Translations under genes and position numbers: made by a program | Shown: positions 7,876 to 10,677 of the stretch, piece after piece | How the letters are laid out: every line of letters begins with the position of its first letter | How positions within the stretch are numbered: position 1 is the first letter of the stretch | Assembly (NCBI GenBank): GCA_002474345.1 | Contig: DKQD01000080.1 | Location: 518-11,194 of the forward strand | Length of the DNA: 10,677 bases | Source: Bacteriovoracaceae bacterium UBA7317 | Lineage (GTDB): Bacteria > Bdellovibrionota > Bacteriovoracia > Bacteriovoracales > Bacteriovoracaceae | Direction: 5' to 3' | Notes under the pieces: model-generated | Database searches by the model: none | Told to the model about the DNA's origin: nothing | What the model saw: the letters and a program-made list of their open reading frames with translations, nothing else

Positions 7876-7879
7876 TCCT
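7876..7879 (-). promoter_or_regulatory. Ribosome binding site deciding the M16 peptidase start
   Basis: AGGA on the minus strand (inside CAGGAAAAAG) lies ten bases ahead of the ATG at 7865. No comparable purine-rich site precedes the in-frame ATG at 7904, where the upstream bases read AATTAACAGACA. This favours the shorter protein. Confidence 0.5.
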
Positions 7880-7926
7880 GATCGTCTAAGGTTCCAGTTT
7901 TCATTGTCTGTTAATTGTGACGGTAA

Positions 7927-7932
7927 ATTATA
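7927..7932 (-). promoter_or_regulatory. Candidate -10 element for the M16 peptidase gene
   Basis: The minus strand reads TATAAT, a perfect sigma70 -10 hexamer, within a very AT-rich stretch of the 108-base divergent region between the M16 gene and hemW. No convincing -35 hexamer is seen 16-18 bases upstream, so it would depend on other contacts. A start near 7920 would leave a leader of about 55 bases before the ATG at 7865. Confidence 0.3.
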
Positions 7933-7959
7933 TATTAGGATACTTTTTTTATATTGATT

Positions 7960-7964
7960 GGAGA
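7960..7964 (+). promoter_or_regulatory. Ribosome binding site supporting the TTG start of hemW
   Basis: GGAGA is followed by nine bases and then TTG at 7974-7976. No ATG lies in frame near this position. The GTG at 7917, the longest possible start, has no purine-rich site ahead of it. Confidence 0.55.
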
Positions 7965-7973
7965 ATTGATATT

Positions 7974-9122
7974 TTGGAAGACAAGAAAATAAAAATTGAA
8001 GACGAAGTGAAGTCCCTTTATATCCACTTTCCTTTTTGCAAGCATATTTGTAATTATTGTGACTTTTATAAGAGGGTGCCTAGTGAGGCTTACAATGTTT
8101 CTTCTTTTCATAACTTATTTAATGAACAGGATGTAGTCCATGAAAGAATTTTATCAACAAGAGGTTTAAAGCTTGGTGGGTTGGAGACTTTGTACATTGG
8201 GGGAGGAACTCCTTCTCTTTGGGGTGAGGAGGGCGCTCGTTTCCTAGAGTTATTTTTGCGGAAAAAGGGTTTAGAGCTAAATAATAAAGGAGAGTATACC
8301 CTTGAGGTTAATCCAGGTACATGGACTGATAAGGTAATTTCTCGCTGGTTAAAAGCTGGGATAAATAGGTTTTCTGTTGGGGTTCAATCTTTAGATGAAC
8401 GCTTTTTACCAATACTTGATCGGGTTCATACACTTCATGAATCCTTTGAGTTACTTGATTATTTCAAAGGAGTAGAGCTCGATTACTCTGTAGATTTTAT
8501 GTTAGGGCTTCCGAACTCTGAAAGTCTTCAACGGAATGTTTTAGAAGAATTAGATAAAATATTATTTTATAAGCCATCCCATATAAGTCTATATATTTTG
8601 ACAACGAAAGAAAGTTATATTCATCAAAAATCTTTGCCTAAAGATGATTGGATAGCAGAGGAATATTTAAAAGTGTCTAACTTTTTAATTGAAAGAGGTT
8701 TTAATCATTATGAAGTCTCCAATTTCTCTCTTCCTGGGAAAGAGTCTAAGCATAATTTACGATATTGGAGCCTTGATTCTGTCGCTGCACTTGGGCCATC
8801 TGGAACAGGTTTTCTTAAAGGTAATAATGGAGGCTTTCGCTATAAATGGAATGTTCATGATAGTAGGGTAAAGGAGGAGGTCCTAAGCAAGAGAGAGTTT
8901 GAGCTGGAGAAGATCTATCTCAGTCTGAGAACTTTTCGAGGACTAAATGTAAGCGATTTATTTGGCAAAGATAATGACCATGCCTTATATTCGTTGATTG
9001 ATGAGTGGCGTTTGAAGGGCTACTTGAGTTCCCTTGAAAATGAGAGGGTGAGTCTTTCCCCTAAAGGCTTTTTATTGTTGGATTCTATAATGGATGATCT
9101 TTTTAGGGAAAAGATTGTATAG
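7974..9122 (+). CDS. hemW: HemW, radical SAM heme chaperone (HemN-like)
   Basis: The 382-residue radical SAM protein has LYIHFPFCKHICNYCDFY at 15-32, giving the CxxxCxxC cluster ligands Cys22, Cys26 and Cys29. The residue two after the last Cys is Phe (CDF) and not Cys, which points to HemW rather than the true coproporphyrinogen III dehydrogenase HemN. GGGTP at 76-80 binds S-adenosylmethionine, and HNLRYW at 260-265 is the HemW HNxxYW signature associated with heme binding. A HemW C-terminal domain covers about 300-380. HemW binds heme and delivers it to membrane proteins of the respiratory chain. I choose TTG at 7974 because GGAGA (7960-7964) lies nine bases upstream and the length then matches the family (E. 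coli about 378). A GTG at 7917 would add 19 hydrophobic residues without a ribosome binding site. Confidence 0.92.
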   Translation: MEDKKIKIEDEVKSLYIHFPFCKHICNYCDFYKRVPSEAYNVSSFHNLFNEQDVVHERILSTRGLKLGGLETLYIGGGTPSLWGEEGARFLELFLRKKGLELNNKGEYTLEVNPGTWTDKVISRWLKAGINRFSVGVQSLDERFLPILDRVHTLHESFELLDYFKGVELDYSVDFMLGLPNSESLQRNVLEELDKILFYKPSHISLYILTTKESYIHQKSLPKDDWIAEEYLKVSNFLIERGFNHYEVSNFSLPGKESKHNLRYWSLDSVAALGPSGTGFLKGNNGGFRYKWNVHDSRVKEEVLSKREFELEKIYLSLRTFRGLNVSDLFGKDNDHALYSLIDEWRLKGYLSSLENERVSLSPKGFLLLDSIMDDLFREKIV

Positions 9123-9170
9123 TTATTTCAAATACTTATGTCCCTTTTGTACTTTTTTTTATCTATCATA

Positions 9171-9197
9171 TTGACACCTCTGAAACCACCTCCATCT
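9171..9197 (+). promoter_or_regulatory. Candidate heat-shock (sigma32-like) promoter of grpE-dnaK
   Basis: TTGACA at 9171-9176 is followed, after 13 bases, by CTCCATCT at 9190-9197. The enterobacterial sigma32 consensus is CTTGAAA, a spacer of about 11-16, then CCCCATnT; the downstream element matches all fixed positions but one, and the upstream hexamer matches five of six. As a sigma70 promoter the -10 would be poor (no TATAAT-like hexamer at 16-18 bases). Position is right: the implied start is about 35 bases before the grpE ATG. It lies in the 118-base gap after hemW, which otherwise holds only a run of eight T (9153-9160). Confidence 0.55.
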
Positions 9198-9240
9198 TAG
9201 AGTGAGATTAAAATTAACTTCATTTTTGAGGACAAAAATA

Positions 9241-9873
9241 ATGACTGAGACTGTAGAAAGTAAGAAGGAAAAAACATCTGAACAAGCGGCGAATGCAAGT
9301 GCTTCTGATGATTTAAAGGAAACTGAAGAGAGTTGTGAGATGTCTGATGATAATGTTGGGAGATCTGACGTTGAAAAAAACTCCGATGAAAACGGTGAAA
9401 GTAACGTTGAAGAGCTAAGGAAAGAATCTAAAGCTGAAAGTGAACAAGAAGACTTTAAAAAGAAGTTTTATTATCTTGCAGCTGAAATGGAAAATATGAA
9501 GAGAAGATCTTCTAAAGAAAAAGAAAACCTCATTAAGTTTGGTAATGAGAAAATTCTTTCATCTCTTTTGGATGTTGTTGATAACTTGGAAAGAACGGTA
9601 CAAGCTATTGAATCTGAAGAAGATGAGAAAATTAAAAACATTGCTAGTGGTATAAAAATGGTTCATGGGCAATTCATAGATGTCCTGGAAAAGAATGGCT
9701 TAAACATAGTGGAAGCTGTTGGTAAACCATTTGATCCTAGATTCCATGAAGCCATGGCTCACCAGCCAATGGAAGGAAAGGAAGATGATGAAATTATATC
9801 AGAATATCAAAAGGGCTATGTTTTAAATGGCAGACTTTTGAGAGCTTCAAAGGTCATTGTAGTAAAGAATTAA
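9241..9873 (+). CDS. grpE: GrpE, nucleotide exchange factor for DnaK
   Basis: The 210-residue protein has an acidic, low-complexity N-terminal segment (about 1-70, rich in Glu, Asp, Ser, Lys) typical of the disordered GrpE tail. It is followed by the long coiled-coil helix with FYYLAAEMENMKRR at 76-89, a helical bundle with DVVDNLERTVQAI near 111-123, and the C-terminal beta-wing. The wing has FDPRFHEAMAHQP at 164-176 and EYQKGYVLNGRLLRASKVIV at 188-207, the GrpE signature. GrpE acts as a dimer that opens the DnaK nucleotide cleft to release ADP, and its long helix serves as a thermosensor. The start is the ATG at 9241 with GAGGA at 9228-9232; an in-frame GTG at 9202 lies inside the leader, between promoter and ribosome binding site, and is rejected. 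dnaK follows 94 bases downstream. Confidence 0.96.
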   Translation: MTETVESKKEKTSEQAANASASDDLKETEESCEMSDDNVGRSDVEKNSDENGESNVEELRKESKAESEQEDFKKKFYYLAAEMENMKRRSSKEKENLIKFGNEKILSSLLDVVDNLERTVQAIESEEDEKIKNIASGIKMVHGQFIDVLEKNGLNIVEAVGKPFDPRFHEAMAHQPMEGKEDDEIISEYQKGYVLNGRLLRASKVIVVKN

Positions 9874-9878
9874 AGAAA

Positions 9879-9905
9879 TTGAGAATAATTAGTTAGTTAT
9901 ATAAA
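9879..9905 (+). promoter_or_regulatory. Weak candidate promoter for dnaK alone
   Basis: TTGAGA at 9879-9884 and TATAAA at 9900-9905 lie just after the grpE stop with a short 15-base spacer; TAAATT at 9902-9907 gives 17 bases but a worse hexamer. If used, transcription would begin about 9912, immediately before the hairpin at 9916. The sequence is so AT-rich that chance similarity is likely. Confidence 0.25.
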
Positions 9906-9915
9906 TTGTAATTAG

Positions 9916-9953
9916 AAACCCAGGAATGAAAAAATCGCTTTTTTTGGGTTTTT
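9916..9953 (+). terminator. Hairpin with U-tail between grpE and dnaK (attenuator or partial terminator)
   Basis: AAACCCA (9916-9922) pairs with TGGGTTT (9945-9951). Inside it AAAAAA (9929-9934) pairs with TTTTTT (9939-9944) around a TCGC loop, leaving GGAATG (9923-9928) as a one-sided bulge. The downstream arm runs into a short T-tract (to 9953), the form of an intrinsic terminator. It lies in the 94-base gap between co-directional grpE and dnaK, so it could reduce read-through, act as an RNA processing or stability element, or cap a dnaK-only message. The dnaK ribosome binding site (AAGGAGA, 9956-9962) is just outside the stem, and I see no anti-Shine-Dalgarno partner, so a classic RNA thermometer is not supported. 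Confidence 0.55.
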
Positions 9954-9967
9954 GTAAGGAGAGAGAA

Positions 9968-10677
9968 ATGGGAAAGATTATAGGTATTGATTTGGGAACA
10001 ACAAACTCTTGTGTTTCTGTTTTAGAAAATGGGAAGTATAAGATTATTCCAAACTCTGAGGGCCACAATACAACACCTTCAATCATCGGGTTTTCCAATG
10101 CTGGTGAGAGACTTGTTGGTCAAGTTGCGAAAAGACAAGCTGTTACAAACCCTAAAAAAACTCTTTTTGGAATTAAAAGACTTATTGGTAGAAAAAATAA
10201 TGCAGCTGAGGTTGAAACTTTTAGAAATGTTGCTCCTTTTGAAATATTTGCTAATAAAAACGGAGATGCTTGGGTTAAAGCTGACGGACAAGAGATTTCT
10301 CCACAAGAAATTTCGGCTGCTGTTCTTGAAAAAATGAAAGTCGCTGCTGAAGAATATCTTGGTGAGGATGTCACCGAAGCAGTTATTACTGTTCCAGCAT
10401 ATTTTAACGATGCTCAGAGACAGGCAACTAAGGATGCCGGTCGTATTGCCGGACTTGATGTAAAGAGAATTATTAATGAGCCTACAGCAGCAGCGCTTGC
10501 TTATGGACTTGATTCAAAACAAGATAAAAATATTGCCGTTTTTGATTTTGGTGGTGGTACTTTTGATATTTCTGTTTTGGAAATAACCTCTGAAGGTGTT
10601 TTTGAGGTTAAAGCAACAAATGGGAATACTTTCCTTGGTGGTGAAGACTTCGATTATAGAATTATTGACTTCCTTGC
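9968..10677 (+). CDS. dnaK: DnaK (Hsp70 chaperone), N-terminal part (3' end lies outside the window)
   Basis: The frame runs off the right edge after 236 complete codons and covers more than half of the ATPase domain. Visible Hsp70 motifs are GIDLGTTNS at 6-14 (phosphate-1 loop), [13 protein letters not shown] at 63-75 with Lys70 at the same number as the E. coli catalytic lysine, TVPAYFND at 141-148 with Pro143, [13 protein letters not shown] at 170-182 with Glu171, and DFGGGTFD at 193-200 (phosphate-2 loop). Most residues align to E. coli DnaK without gaps; the phosphate-2 loop is one residue earlier. ATP-driven cycles of peptide binding with DnaJ and GrpE refold or hand over non-native proteins in the cytoplasm. 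The ATG is preceded by AAGGAGA at 9956-9962 with five-base spacing. The substrate-binding domain and any dnaJ are beyond the window. Confidence 0.97.
   Translation, partial: MGKIIGIDLGTTNSCVSVLENGKYKIIPNSEGHNTTPSIIGFSNAGERLVGQVAKRQAVTNPKKTLFGIKRLIGRKNNAAEVETFRNVAPFEIFANKNGDAWVKADGQEISPQEISAAVLEKMKVAAEEYLGEDVTEAVITVPAYFNDAQRQATKDAGRIAGLDVKRIINEPTAAALAYGLDSKQDKNIAVFDFGGGTFDISVLEITSEGVFEVKATNGNTFLGGEDFDYRIIDFL

Noticed and set aside
7974..9122. Naming the radical SAM gene hemN (oxygen-independent coproporphyrinogen III oxidase)
   Set aside because: The fourth cysteine of the HemN CxxxCxxCxC pattern is Phe here, and the HNLRYW motif and length match HemW, so an enzymatic role in heme synthesis is unlikely.
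9123..9165. Intrinsic terminator of hemW at the T8 run (9153-9160)
   Set aside because: There is a T-run but no stable stem directly before it, so I do not call a terminator.
9195..9215. Possible CIRCE element before grpE (TTAGAGTGAGATTA looks partly like GAGTGCTAA)
   Set aside because: There is no TTAGCACTC partner half-site nine bases away and the half-site is broken, so HrcA control is not supported.
9202..9240. Extended GrpE start at GTG 9202
   Set aside because: It would place the coding start about at the transcription start and read through the GAGGA ribosome binding site. The ATG at 9241 has good spacing and a normal GrpE N-terminus.
9956..9967. RNA thermometer hiding the dnaK ribosome binding site
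   Set aside because: The AAGGAGA site is outside the neighbouring hairpin, and no CUCC-like pairing partner is present in the spacer.

Overview
The window is AT-rich by eye and gene-dense. It carries ordinary single-copy bacterial housekeeping genes, with no mobile element, CRISPR array, rRNA or tRNA that I can see. The gene content (HflK/HflC, a B12 methylmalonyl-CoA mutase with its MeaB chaperone, a double-length M16 peptidase, HemW, GrpE, DnaK) and the low GC fit a Gram-negative of the old delta-proteobacterial grouping. My best guess is the Bdellovibrionota (Bacteriovorax/Halobacteriovorax type). This is inference from style and recollection, not from a marker gene.

Layout. (1) 1-1352, plus strand: the 3' part of hflK and all of hflC, joined by an ATGA overlap; this is the membrane SPFH complex that modulates FtsH. 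(2) 1353-1392: a near-perfect palindromic hairpin that can serve as a shared terminator for hflC and for the convergent meaB; it contains the last codons and stop of meaB. (3) 1374-4506, minus strand: a two-gene operon, mutB then meaB, encoding a full-length methylmalonyl-CoA mutase and the G-protein that protects it. No small subunit (mutA) lies next to it, so the enzyme is probably homodimeric. (4) 4507-4693: a divergent regulatory region with a 19-bp inverted repeat and a plausible sigma70 promoter. (5) 4694-5293, plus strand: a 199-residue protein of unknown function whose end overlaps the next, convergent gene by 23 bp. (6) 5271-7865, minus strand: a fused two-lobe M16 zinc peptidase. (7) 7866-7973: a divergent promoter region. 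(8) 7974-9122, plus strand: hemW, starting at TTG with a good ribosome binding site. (9) 9123-9240: a heat-shock (sigma32-like) promoter candidate. (10) 9241 to the end: grpE and the 5' part of dnaK, separated by a U-rich hairpin that may attenuate or cap the dnaK message.

Functionally there are three groups. Protein quality control is covered by HflK/HflC, GrpE/DnaK and perhaps the M16 peptidase. Propionyl-CoA/succinyl-CoA interconversion is covered by MutB/MeaB. Heme trafficking is covered by HemW. The order hemW-grpE-dnaK resembles the Firmicutes hemW-hrcA-grpE-dnaK cluster without hrcA, which agrees with a sigma32-like rather than a HrcA/CIRCE control site. I do not see a clear new biological system. 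The parts most worth a second look are the orphan 199-residue protein with its divergent dyad, the double-length M16 peptidase, and the RNA structures at the hflC/meaB and grpE/dnaK junctions.
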